NCBI GenBank assembly: GCA_903938815.1
Contig: CAJAES010000094.1
Coordinates: 1-34,315 of the forward strand
Direction: 5' to 3'
From: an uncultured beta proteobacterium
Lineage (GTDB): Bacteria > Pseudomonadota > Gammaproteobacteria > Burkholderiales > Burkholderiaceae_C
Length of the DNA: 34,315 nt
This document shows, in pieces, positions 1-7,530 of this stretch. The notes under the pieces were generated by a model. That model saw only the letters and a list, made by a program, of their open reading frames with translations, had not been told where the DNA came from and made no database searches. Position numbers and translations under genes: made by a program. Within the stretch, counting starts at the first letter, position 1, and each line of letters opens with the position of its first letter.

Positions 1-151
1 CGGCACTCTTCTCGTCGTAGCCCGCGCCGCAGCGCCCCTGCACGTCGATCTCCATGAGGCGCTGGGCCATGAACTGCACCATCTGCCGCAGCACATCGAC
101 ATCCGCACCCTTCTCGGCAAGCTCCGCCAGTGCGATAGTTGAGGTGGTCAT
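1..151 (-). CDS. IS256-family transposase, N-terminal part (cut by window edge)
   Basis: The 50 visible codons start at an ATG at 151 and read MTTSTIALAELAEKGADVDV, followed by LRQMVQFMAQRLMEIDVQG and CGAGYDEKS. This matches the well-conserved N-terminus of IS256/Mutator-type DDE transposases, which usually have about 400 residues. The catalytic DDE residues lie outside the window, so intactness cannot be judged. An AGGAGAA-like ribosome site sits just upstream of the start. Confidence 0.85.
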   Translation of the reverse strand, partial: MTTSTIALAELAEKGADVDVLRQMVQFMAQRLMEIDVQGRCGAGYDEKSA

Positions 152-271
152 CGTGATTCTCCTGACAAGGTATGTGGGTCGCACCTCAACCATATCCGGG
201 TCAACCACGGTGGCCACCCCTCTCAGGGCTCCACCCTCTCAGACTTACACCACTTCCTGGGACATCACCCC
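1..271 (-). mobile_element. IS256-family insertion sequence, 5' end only
   Basis: This is the start-proximal end of an insertion sequence that continues off the left edge. It holds the first 50 codons of an IS256-type transposase, a 120-bp leader, and a probable terminal inverted repeat at about 240-271. Read leftward into the element, the tip is GGGTGATGTCCCAGGAAGTG, a style of end typical of IS256 elements. The exact tip and any target duplication cannot be set because the other end is outside the window. It may mark a rearrangement boundary next to the polysaccharide-type module. Confidence 0.7.
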
Positions 272-671
272 AGCCGCATCAGCCTCGAGCCCAATCCGCG
301 CAAGTCGAGTCAAGGCGATGGCGCCAGGCCTGCAATGGCGCATACGTGCATTGGCTCAATGAAGATGACCAGGCGGCCGGCCTGCCGGGCCCCTTGGTAA
401 GCGGCCCGTCTGGTGCGGGCTGGCCGCAGCCGCAGACCGGCCATAGCCTGCCGCAAGTATTTCAACGGGACCAAGCTAGGCCGGATGTGCTTTCGCGGAC
501 ACCACTGGCCCTGCCGCTGCGCGATGACTGCGCGCACCGACAAACCATATCAGCGGTGCCGATAGTTCCCCGCCTGCGATGTCACCATGCTGTGTGGCGC
601 TTTCATATTTGAATACAGCGGCCGACTCGACTCGCTCGATAGTGCTCGGACTGCAAGCAGCTGTAAGCCTG
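272..671. other. Intergenic stretch without recognisable gene
   Basis: About 400 bp between the insertion-sequence end and the sulfotransferase stop. Short open frames exist on both strands, but none has a ribosome site, a recognisable motif or convincing composition. I see no RNA gene or clear terminator. It may be remnant DNA left by the insertion. Confidence 0.5.
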
Positions 672-1409
672 TCACGGTGCCGACAATGACCTGCCATCAC
701 GCTCTTTGAAGTTCTTGATGAAGATCATCGCCGCCTTTACACCATCCCCCAGCCCGCGTGACCGCCGATACAGCGGCTCCCGGCAGACTGCCTGCAAATC
801 CTCCATTCGCAGTTGACAGCCGAACACGCCGTTCATTCTTGAAAGCGTGTCCTCGGGCTTCAGCAGAAGATCCTCAAAGCTTAGTGCCAGATGAGGCCGG
901 CCAGTTCTTGCAACAAATGCGAGATTGGCTTGCGTGACGCTCTCGCCATACTCTCGGGTGAAGCGCCAGCTTTGAACATGACGTCGCAGGTTGGCCGAGA
1001 TCCAGGCTTGCTTTGGCTCCCGGGTCAAAAGCAGGAATGACACGCTGCTGAAGTCCAGCATTGGCTCCCAAAGCCGAATCGTCCATGTCAGCCGGGGGTC
1101 CTTCCACAGCCAGGGGCGGCGCGAGTTGCAACGATCAATGAATGCCTGCGCTTCGCCGATGTCATGCCCAGCGGCCTGCGGGGAGAATCTCGCTAGATCA
1201 GCCGCATCGAAGCGATATTCGTAACGCAGATCTGGCGCTACGGTCTTCATCCAACGCTGGTTCAACCGCACCAGTTCGGCGTTCTCGAAGGTGTCGTAGT
1301 CGTTTTTCTTGGCAGTGTCTTCGCCAAGCCAGTAGCCGGCTCGGCCCAGTAGCCCAGAGAAGACCGAACTCCCCGTCCAACCGTGGGTGAGGATGATGAT
1401 GTTGTTCAT
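672..1409 (-). CDS. Sulfotransferase-family protein
   Basis: Product of 245 residues. The N-terminus MNNIIILTHGWTGSSVFSGL carries the glycine/serine-rich 5'-phosphosulfate loop (residues about 8-20) of PAPS-dependent sulfotransferases. FLLLTREPKQAWISANL (about 125-141) looks like the 3'-phosphate-binding element, with R130 and S138 in the expected arrangement. The family moves sulfate from PAPS to a sugar or other acceptor; the acceptor is unknown, and a polysaccharide or lipid-linked intermediate is my inference from context. The ATG overlaps the stop of the GNAT-like gene (ATGA), so it is the last gene of the leftward operon. It ends 400 bp from the insertion sequence. Its GC content looks lower than that of its upstream neighbours. 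Confidence 0.75.
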   Translation of the reverse strand: MNNIIILTHGWTGSSVFSGLLGRAGYWLGEDTAKKNDYDTFENAELVRLNQRWMKTVAPDLRYEYRFDAADLARFSPQAAGHDIGEAQAFIDRCNSRRPWLWKDPRLTWTIRLWEPMLDFSSVSFLLLTREPKQAWISANLRRHVQSWRFTREYGESVTQANLAFVARTGRPHLALSFEDLLLKPEDTLSRMNGVFGCQLRMEDLQAVCREPLYRRSRGLGDGVKAAMIFIKNFKERDGRSLSAP

Positions 1410-2476
1410 TGTTTTTCCTGCTCTGCGCGGATGGTCGCCAAATTGCGCAGCACCAGCGTGCGCGCCGCACGGGCTGCGCCCGTCAACGTGCTGTAGTTCT
1501 GGCAAGCCAAGGCCCAACGCGCCCGTCGCTGTGGCGTCCAGGCCTGTTTGTACGGTTCGTCGCCCATGCCGTAGTCCACCTCGCGGACGCTGTCTACTTC
1601 CAGCACGTGCTGCATCAGTGCGGCAGTCAGTAAGCTTCCCGCCCCAAGATCGGCGTGCCGTTCTCGGTAGGCCAGTTTGTAGATGTGGGCCTGGCCACCG
1701 TGCACCAGCCAAAGCTGCGCCGCCACGGCCTCGTCGGCCAGCCAGGCCACGCCCAGCCGTAACCAACCCTGCTGAGCAGCGAGCCGGATGAGCCCTGGGA
1801 TGAAGCCCGGGTGCGGTTCCGCAGATTTCCAGCTGTCGGCGTAGACGGCCTGGAATGCTGCCAAGCCGCGCTCGATGTCGGCCCCGGCGGTGAAGATCTC
1901 GATGCGGCCACCGGCCCGTGCCAGTTGCCGGCCCTTGCGTTGCACGGTGTTGCGCAGCGCACTTGGGCGGCTCTGCCAGTAGGTCGGCCAACTGCTATCG
2001 ACGGCCCAGTACCAGTTCCCAAATCGGAAGTGGCTGTCTACCCAAAACCCGGCACGCTTTGCTTCTTGCAGAACTTCGGGGCGATGGGCAAGTTCAGCAG
2101 GCCAGGGCCCCAGTTGCAAAGTGGCCGGCCGTGGCCTTTGGGCAGCGATACCGCTGAACACGGCGCCCCAGTCGGCAGCACCTGCAGCAGAGGCACCCGC
2201 AGGCACGGCCAAGGGGCAGTAGTAGTTGGCCAATGGGCGCCAGGTGCTGCCTTGCATCACCATCGGCATCACCATCTGCACAGCGCCGCCGCGTTCCAGA
2301 ACCAGGGCGTCCTTCCTGGCTGCGGCGCCGAAGTCCACCTCGCGGGCCATCAGCTGGTACCACTGTGGTGTGCCGAAAGGCCCGTTTTCAGGGTGCGATA
2401 GCAGGTGCTTCACCACGTCAGCGGGCCAATCGGCCGGTGCGCCTGCCCAGCGCACGCTGCTTGTCGTGCCAGTCAT
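1406..2476 (-). CDS. GNAT-fold acyltransferase (CelD/BioF2-like, Acetyltransf_6 type)
   Basis: Product of 356 residues. The C-terminal half, from about residue 165, has the layout of Acetyltransf_6 proteins: a basic helix (SALRNTVQRKGRQLARAGG), a central region with WLADEAVAAQLWLVHGGQ, then AHIYKLAYRERHADLGAGS and the acidic VREVDYGMGDEPYKQAW motif. Such proteins occur in cellulose and exopolysaccharide clusters and are thought to transfer acyl or aminoacyl groups to glycans or precursors; the substrate here is not known. The start overlaps the stop of hydrolase 1 and the stop overlaps the sulfotransferase start, both as ATGA, implying coupled translation. It is likely cytoplasmic, with no signal peptide or membrane segment. 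Confidence 0.8.
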   Translation of the reverse strand: MTGTTSSVRWAGAPADWPADVVKHLLSHPENGPFGTPQWYQLMAREVDFGAAARKDALVLERGGAVQMVMPMVMQGSTWRPLANYYCPLAVPAGASAAGAADWGAVFSGIAAQRPRPATLQLGPWPAELAHRPEVLQEAKRAGFWVDSHFRFGNWYWAVDSSWPTYWQSRPSALRNTVQRKGRQLARAGGRIEIFTAGADIERGLAAFQAVYADSWKSAEPHPGFIPGLIRLAAQQGWLRLGVAWLADEAVAAQLWLVHGGQAHIYKLAYRERHADLGAGSLLTAALMQHVLEVDSVREVDYGMGDEPYKQAWTPQRRARWALACQNYSTLTGAARAARTLVLRNLATIRAEQEKQ

Positions 2477-3327
2477 TTCGCGGCCACTGCTGTTAGTTGC
2501 CGCACAACGTCACGCTCCAGCGTCTGGCGCGATGCCGCATCGGTCAGCGTGTGGTCGGCACCGGGCAGACGGCTCAGATGCAGTCGGCCGGAATCTTTCA
2601 GAGTGCGCCACGCAGGCTCGGCATCCACCAGGGTGTCGAACTCCTGTGCGGTCGCGTCGCGCTCCGCCAGATGCACCTGAGCCGGGGCGGGTAGCTGCGT
2701 CAGACCCGCCAACATCACCGAGCGGAAGTCAGCCGCAGGCGCCGGCTGGCGGCCTATCCCCAAGCGCGCATTGCTCAACAGATCCCGCGCCGCCGTCAGG
2801 CCCACGCCGCCGCTGAACACCTTCTGCCAGAAGGCGGGCTGAAGCAGGCGCTGGCCGTACCAGTGTTTCAGCTGTGTCCGGGCCAGTGTCGCCTCGCTGC
2901 GCACCCACGGGTTCAGCAACGCCAGCCCGGCCACGCGCGGGTCCTTTCGCCGGGCCGAGTACAGCGCTGCGGCCGCAGCGCCGTCGCACAGGCCCCAGAG
3001 CAGCACGCGTCGGATGCCGGGCTGCTGGCTCTGCAAGGTGTCGATCGCCGCCTCGATGTCGTCGTCCAGCGCCTCGAAGCCGGGGTGGTTACCCGTGCTG
3101 TCGCCCATGCCGCGGCAGTCGAATCGCAGCGCAGGAAACCCCGCCGCAGCCGCACTCCGAGCGAGTTCGACGAACTGGCGGTGTGCTCCCACCCTGTACT
3201 GCGGGCCGCCGACGACGATCACCAGCCCCACCGGCGCACAGGCCTGGGTGCTGGGGGTTGCAAGCACGGCCACCAGGGTCTCCTGCTGGCATTCGAAAGC
3301 CAGGGCGTGCTCCAGATAGGCACTCAT
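2473..3327 (-). CDS. Exosortase A system-associated hydrolase 1 (alpha/beta hydrolase)
   Basis: Product of 284 residues with an alpha/beta-hydrolase fold. It shows an oxyanion-region strand (VGLVIVVGGPQYRVGAHRQF), FDCRGMGDSTG, the nucleophile elbow WGLCDGAAAA with Cys114 where most relatives have Ser, a candidate acid in HLAERDATAQEF, and the histidine in LPGADHTLTD. Length and motifs fit the exosortase-A-associated hydrolase 1 family (TIGR03100). The reaction is unknown; a thioesterase or acyl-transfer role on an ACP-bound intermediate is inferred from the neighbouring ACP and ligase. The start overlaps the stop of hydrolase 2 (ATGA), and its stop overlaps the GNAT start. Confidence 0.88.
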   Translation of the reverse strand: MSAYLEHALAFECQQETLVAVLATPSTQACAPVGLVIVVGGPQYRVGAHRQFVELARSAAAAGFPALRFDCRGMGDSTGNHPGFEALDDDIEAAIDTLQSQQPGIRRVLLWGLCDGAAAAALYSARRKDPRVAGLALLNPWVRSEATLARTQLKHWYGQRLLQPAFWQKVFSGGVGLTAARDLLSNARLGIGRQPAPAADFRSVMLAGLTQLPAPAQVHLAERDATAQEFDTLVDAEPAWRTLKDSGRLHLSRLPGADHTLTDAASRQTLERDVVRQLTAVAAK

Positions 3328-4169
3328 GCCTTGGGCCCCTGCAAAGCCAGGGCGCTTCGCGCCGCCAGCGCTGGTGCATCCCAGCTGTCGGGCCCCTGCC
3401 AGAACGCGGGGCCTTCCATGCACTCGTGCTCGACGGCCCAGCCAGCGGCTTGCCAACTTTCCATCAACACCTGCTGCGCAGGTGCGGGCTCCGCGCGCGG
3501 GCGCGGGTTCACGTCCAGCCAGACCAGGCGCCCTGGCGGCTGGCCTGCAGGGGGCGCCAGGCCCAGATCGGCACTGTCGCGCGCCAGTGCTGGCGAAACG
3601 GGGTAGCCGGCAATCACCACGGTTTCGCCGGCCGCCCATGCCTGCCGTGCCGCAGCCATGGCAGGGCCCCCGGCCTGGCCGCCTGCCAGGGCCGTGGCGG
3701 CCTGTTGCCGAAGCCAGTGGCGGTGAATGTCCTGCCCGCCCAGCATGGGCTGCCACAGCAGCAGGTTCTCGGCCCGCAGGTCTGGCCCCAGGGCGCTGCA
3801 GGCCAGCACCGCGCCTGCGCGCTCGGCCCACAGCCACAGCGGCACGCCCGGGTGCGCCTGCCTCAGCCATGCCGCAGCACGGCGCTGGTCGGCCTGCCAA
3901 GACTGCCAGTCGGCGCTGTCCAGGTCGCCGCTGCTGTCGCCGCAGCCCAGCAGATCCGCCTGCAGAACGGCTGCACCTGCGTTTGCCATGGCCCGCGCGG
4001 CGGTTGCCACGGCACGTCGCGAGAGGTTCATCTCTTCGCCGAAAGCTGCCACATGCAGGATCGCAGCCCGCGCTGGCCGGCCATTCGGTGGTCTGTTCAG
4101 CACACAGAAGCGCTGCCCCCCTACTTCGTCGGGGAGCATGAAGGGTTCCGGGCGGATGACTTCGCCCAT
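3324..4169 (-). CDS. Exosortase A system-associated hydrolase 2 (alpha/beta-hydrolase fold)
   Basis: Product of 281 residues resembling the exosortase-A-associated hydrolase 2 family (TIGR03101). The start MGEVIRPEPFMLPDEVGGQR is followed by AAILHVAAFGEEMNLSRR and LQADLLGCGDSSGD, as in alpha/beta hydrolases. The nucleophile-elbow position reads LWAERAGA, so an Arg (R117) stands where Ser or Cys is expected. No obvious catalytic nucleophile is visible there, and the protein may bind or carry a ligand rather than hydrolyse one. It begins 6 nt after the ACP stop and overlaps hydrolase 1 by ATGA. The family's reaction is not established. Confidence 0.85.
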   Translation of the reverse strand: MGEVIRPEPFMLPDEVGGQRFCVLNRPPNGRPARAAILHVAAFGEEMNLSRRAVATAARAMANAGAAVLQADLLGCGDSSGDLDSADWQSWQADQRRAAAWLRQAHPGVPLWLWAERAGAVLACSALGPDLRAENLLLWQPMLGGQDIHRHWLRQQAATALAGGQAGGPAMAAARQAWAAGETVVIAGYPVSPALARDSADLGLAPPAGQPPGRLVWLDVNPRPRAEPAPAQQVLMESWQAAGWAVEHECMEGPAFWQGPDSWDAPALAARSALALQGPKA

Positions 4170-4175
4170 CGCTAC

Positions 4176-4445
4176 TCAGGGGGACAACAGCGGCGTCATG
4201 TGGTCTATCAGGCTGCCTACCGACACGAAGGCATCGGCGTCGATGTCCTCGGCCACCGGCACACCCAGCCTGTCTTCCAGCACGGTGATCAGCGCCACCA
4301 CGGCCATGGAGTCGAACTCCGGGTGCGCCCCATGCAGCAGCGTCTGGCGGTCCAGCGACCGGGCCTGCGCGGTGTCCAGCGCAAGCGCTTCGGCCACACA
4401 GGCAATGATTTCGGCTTCCAGGTCCAAGGTCGGGTGATCCTCCAT
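4176..4445 (-). CDS. Acyl carrier protein (phosphopantetheine-binding)
   Basis: Product of 89 residues, acidic and helical. It has the carrier motif EFDSMAVVALI, in which Ser46 would carry the 4'-phosphopantetheine arm, and the typical C-terminal helix after FVSVGSLIDHM. It is the first gene of the leftward operon and lies back to back with the acyl-CoA ligase, which probably loads it or an equivalent acceptor. In exosortase-A loci a small ACP regularly accompanies the ligase, decarboxylase and two hydrolases, so a dedicated acyl or aminoacyl pathway is likely. It is not the fatty-acid-synthesis AcpP, judging by sequence and context. Confidence 0.88.
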   Translation of the reverse strand: MEDHPTLDLEAEIIACVAEALALDTAQARSLDRQTLLHGAHPEFDSMAVVALITVLEDRLGVPVAEDIDADAFVSVGSLIDHMTPLLSP

Positions 4446-4548
4446 CGCGCATTCTGACGGCTGGCTCCAGCGCGAGACGGCCCCCAGGGTGGCACAACGT
4501 CACACTCGCCTGAGGCCGTCGTCTGCGCCAAGGGTCTCCGGGCACGTT
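4446..4548. promoter_or_regulatory. Divergent promoter region of the ACP operon and ligase-decarboxylase pair
   Basis: About 100 bp separate the two divergent starts. It must contain promoters for both transcripts, but I could not identify convincing -35/-10 pairs. If the ligase starts further upstream, at the ATG at 4489, the region shrinks to 43 bp. Confidence 0.4.
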
Positions 4549-6174
4549 ATGGTGTACGGGCTTTCGCCCGCACACCGACCCCGCGTGTTCCTGACAAGCC
4601 TTCTGCAGCGCTCCGCACATGCGCACCCCGATCAAATCGCTCTGGTCGATGGGGCGAGCCGTTGGCGTTATGCGGATCTTTGGCACGCTACAGCCGGCCT
4701 GGCGGCACAGATGCAGGCGCAAGCCGGCTTGCGCCGTGGTGACCGGGTCGCGGTCTGGCTGGAGGCAAGGGCCGAAACCGTTGTCGCCTGCCTGGCGGGC
4801 GCGCAGGCCGGTGCAGCCTTCGTGCCGGTGCACGCAGGGCTCAAGCCGCAACAGGTGTTGCATGTGCTGAGCGATGCACAGCCTGCGCTGTTGATCACCA
4901 GCCGAGCCCGGTATGCGCAACTCAGCGCCGCAGGGCTCCGTGCTGGTTCATTGCCCGTCTGGTGTGTTGACGATGCCGACTGGCTTCAGCGATTGACCCC
5001 GATGGCCCCTCCGACCGGGCCGCTGCTGGATGGCGACCTCGCCGCCATCCTCTACACCTCCGGCAGCACAGGCCGCCCCAAGGGCGTGGTTCTCTCCCAC
5101 CGCAACATGGTCGCTGGCGCCCTCAGCGTCGCCAGCTACCTGGGCAACACCGCGGACGACACGCTGCTGGCCGTCCTGCCCCTGTCCTTCGACGCCGGCT
5201 TCAGCCAGCTCACCACGGCCTTCAGCGTCGGCGCCAAAGTGGTGCTGATGAACTACCTGCTGCCGCGCGACGTGCTCAAGGCCATCGACGAACATCAGGT
5301 CACGGGCCTCACGGCGGTGCCGCCGCTGTACATCCAGCTGACCCAGGCAAAGTGGCCCCAGGCGACAGGGGCTCATGGGGAGGAGGGCGCTCAAGCCAGC
5401 GGCCGCTCCCTGCGCTACTTCGCCAACACCGGCGGCCGCATGCCCCGCGCCACGCTGGATGCGCTGCGGCAGCGCTGGCCGCAGGCCAAGCCGTTCCTGA
5501 TGTATGGCCTGACGGAAGCCTTCCGTTCCACCTACCTGCCGCCCGACCAGGTGGACCAGCGCCCCGACTCCATCGGCAAGGCCATTCCCAATGCCGAGGT
5601 GCTGGTGCTGCGCGAAGACGGCACCGAGTGCGCGGCCGACGAACCGGGCGAACTGGTTCACCGCGGCCCTCTGGTGGCCCAGGGTTACTGGAACGACCCC
5701 GAGAAAACCGCCGAGCGCTTTCGGCCGCTGCCTGCCGGCCTGCGGGCGCCGGGGCTGGTGTTGCCCGAAATCGCGGTGTTCTCGGGCGACACGGTGCGGC
5801 GCGATGCCGAAGGCTTCCTGTACTTCGTGGGCCGCCGCGACGAGATGATCAAGACATCCGGCTACCGCGTCAGCCCCACCGAGGTGGAGGAAGTGCTCTA
5901 CGCCACCGGCCTGGTGGGCGAGTGCGCCGCCTTCGGGGTAGAGCACGCCAGCCTGGGCCAGGCCATCCAGGTGGTGGCCACGCCGCCCGCCGGTGCCGAT
6001 GTGCTGGATACCGATGCGCTGCTGGCCCAGTGCCGCCAGCGCCTGCCCGCCTACATGGTGCCGGCCGGGGTGCACGCCGCGGCGGGGTCGCTGCCGCGCA
6101 ATCCCAATGGCAAGATCGACCGCAAGCGCCTGGCGTCCGATTGGGCGGGTTCGGCGGCCCGCAGCACCACCTGA
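4549..6174 (+). CDS. Acyl-CoA ligase (AMP-forming), exosortase A system-associated
   Basis: Product of 541 residues from this ATG. It is an ANL-superfamily adenylating enzyme: P-loop LYTSGSTGRPKGVVLSHRN, TEA-type motif YGLTEAFRSTYLPP, the hinge/A8 region GRRDEMIKTSGYRVSPTEVE, and the C-terminal catalytic lysine in NPNGKIDRKRL. It activates a carboxylic acid as the acyl-AMP and transfers it to CoA or the phosphopantetheine of the nearby ACP. Composition and neighbours fit TIGR03098. The start is uncertain. An ATG at 4489 and a GTG at 4585 are in frame, none has a strong ribosome site, and family members tend to start just before the segment FLTSLLQRSAHAHPDQIALV. The decarboxylase follows after 4 nt. 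Confidence 0.88.
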   Translation: MVYGLSPAHRPRVFLTSLLQRSAHAHPDQIALVDGASRWRYADLWHATAGLAAQMQAQAGLRRGDRVAVWLEARAETVVACLAGAQAGAAFVPVHAGLKPQQVLHVLSDAQPALLITSRARYAQLSAAGLRAGSLPVWCVDDADWLQRLTPMAPPTGPLLDGDLAAILYTSGSTGRPKGVVLSHRNMVAGALSVASYLGNTADDTLLAVLPLSFDAGFSQLTTAFSVGAKVVLMNYLLPRDVLKAIDEHQVTGLTAVPPLYIQLTQAKWPQATGAHGEEGAQASGRSLRYFANTGGRMPRATLDALRQRWPQAKPFLMYGLTEAFRSTYLPPDQVDQRPDSIGKAIPNAEVLVLREDGTECAADEPGELVHRGPLVAQGYWNDPEKTAERFRPLPAGLRAPGLVLPEIAVFSGDTVRRDAEGFLYFVGRRDEMIKTSGYRVSPTEVEEVLYATGLVGECAAFGVEHASLGQAIQVVATPPAGADVLDTDALLAQCRQRLPAYMVPAGVHAAAGSLPRNPNGKIDRKRLASDWAGSAARSTT

Positions 6175-6178
6175 GCCC

Positions 6179-7444
6179 ATGGACACCCCCACCGCACGCA
6201 CCCCCTTGATCCGGACGCCCTTGGCCCATACGCCCATGAGCCAGTTCGCCCGCAGCGCCGACGGCGACCTGCTGGTGAACGGCCAGCCGCTCACCCGGCT
6301 GGCCGAGCGCGTGGGCAGCACGCCGTTCTATGCGTACGACCGCAGCCTGCTGCGCGCCCGCGTGGCCGAGCTGCGCGCCGCGCTGCCGCCCGAGGTTGAA
6401 CTGCACTACGCGATGAAGGCCAACCCGATGCCCGCCGTGGTGGCCTTCATGGCCGGCCTGGTGAATGGCATCGACGTGGCGTCAGGAGGGGAGCTGAAAG
6501 TAGCGCTGGACGCTGGCGCCAACCCCGCCGACATCAGCTTCGCCGGCCCCGGCAAGCGCGATGCCGAACTGCGCCAAGCCCTGGCCGCAGGCGTGCTGGT
6601 GAACGTGGAATCCGCGCGCGAGCTCACGGTGCTGGCGGCCCTGCAGCAGCAGCTCGGCCTGCAGGCGCGGGTGGCGCTGCGCGTGAACCCCGATTTCGAG
6701 CTCAAGGGCTCGGGCATGAAGATGGGTGGCGGGGCCAAGCCCTTCGGCATCGATGCCGACCAGATCCCGCCCTTGCTGGCCCGCATCGGCGCCGACAACC
6801 TGGGCTTCGAGGGCTTCCAGGTCTTTGCCGGTTCGCAGAACCTGCGCGCCGACACGCTGTGCGAAGCGCAGCAGAAGAGCTACGCGCTGGCCCTCAGGCT
6901 GGCAGCCGATGCGCCCGCGCTTGTGCGCTTCCTGAACCTGGGCGGTGGCTTCGGCATCCCGTACTTTCCCGGTGACAAGCCGCTGGATCTGGCCCCCATC
7001 GGCGCCAACCTGGCCGACATCGCGAAGCGCGCCCGGGCCGATCTGCCCCAGGCGCGCCTCGTGCTGGAACTCGGCCGCTACTTGGTGGGCGAGGCCGGCA
7101 TCTACGTGGCCCGCGTGCTCGACCGCAAGGTCTCCGGCGGGCAGGTCTTCCTGGTGGTGGATGGCGGCATGCACCATCACCTGGCGGCCAGCGGCAACTT
7201 TGGGCAGGTGCTGCGGCGCAACTACCCGGTGACCATCGTCACCCGCTCGCGCAGCGAAGCGCGTGAAACCGCCTCGGTGGTGGGCCCGCTGTGCACCCCG
7301 CTCGACCTGCTGGCCGACCGGATGGATCTGCCCGTGGCGGAGGAGGGTGACCTGGTGGTGGTTTACCAGTCAGGCGCCTACGGCGCGAGCGCCAGCCCGC
7401 AGGCGTTTCTGGGGCACCCGGCGGTGGCTGAAGTGCTGGTCTGA
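6179..7444 (+). CDS. PLP-dependent decarboxylase, exosortase A system-associated
   Basis: Product of 421 residues (402 if the ATG at 6236 is used). It is a fold-III (alanine racemase-like barrel) group IV decarboxylase, related to diaminopimelate and ornithine decarboxylases. LHYAMKANPMPAVV holds the PLP lysine (K80 from this start). NLGGGFGIPYFPGD binds the cofactor phosphate, LELGRYLVGEAG follows, and VVGPLCTPLDLL and YQSGAYGASASPQ carry the usual cysteine and tyrosine near the C-terminus. It matches TIGR03099. It probably supplies an amine or amino acid derivative to the module; the substrate is not known. The first 19 residues are Thr/Pro-rich and unlike the family, so the second ATG may be the real start. 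It lies 4 nt after the ligase. Confidence 0.9.
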   Translation: MDTPTARTPLIRTPLAHTPMSQFARSADGDLLVNGQPLTRLAERVGSTPFYAYDRSLLRARVAELRAALPPEVELHYAMKANPMPAVVAFMAGLVNGIDVASGGELKVALDAGANPADISFAGPGKRDAELRQALAAGVLVNVESARELTVLAALQQQLGLQARVALRVNPDFELKGSGMKMGGGAKPFGIDADQIPPLLARIGADNLGFEGFQVFAGSQNLRADTLCEAQQKSYALALRLAADAPALVRFLNLGGGFGIPYFPGDKPLDLAPIGANLADIAKRARADLPQARLVLELGRYLVGEAGIYVARVLDRKVSGGQVFLVVDGGMHHHLAASGNFGQVLRRNYPVTIVTRSRSEARETASVVGPLCTPLDLLADRMDLPVAEEGDLVVVYQSGAYGASASPQAFLGHPAVAEVLV

Positions 7445-7530
7445 TTCGCCTATATCGACGACGATCTTCTGGAATTGGTGTCGGCAGCAACACAGGTCGA
7501 CAAGTGAAAATTGCAATCGAGGTGTCTTGA

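Noticed and set aside
310..700. Short minus-strand open frames after the insertion sequence
   Set aside because: They show no recognisable protein motif, lack ribosome sites, and differ in frame from any neighbouring gene.
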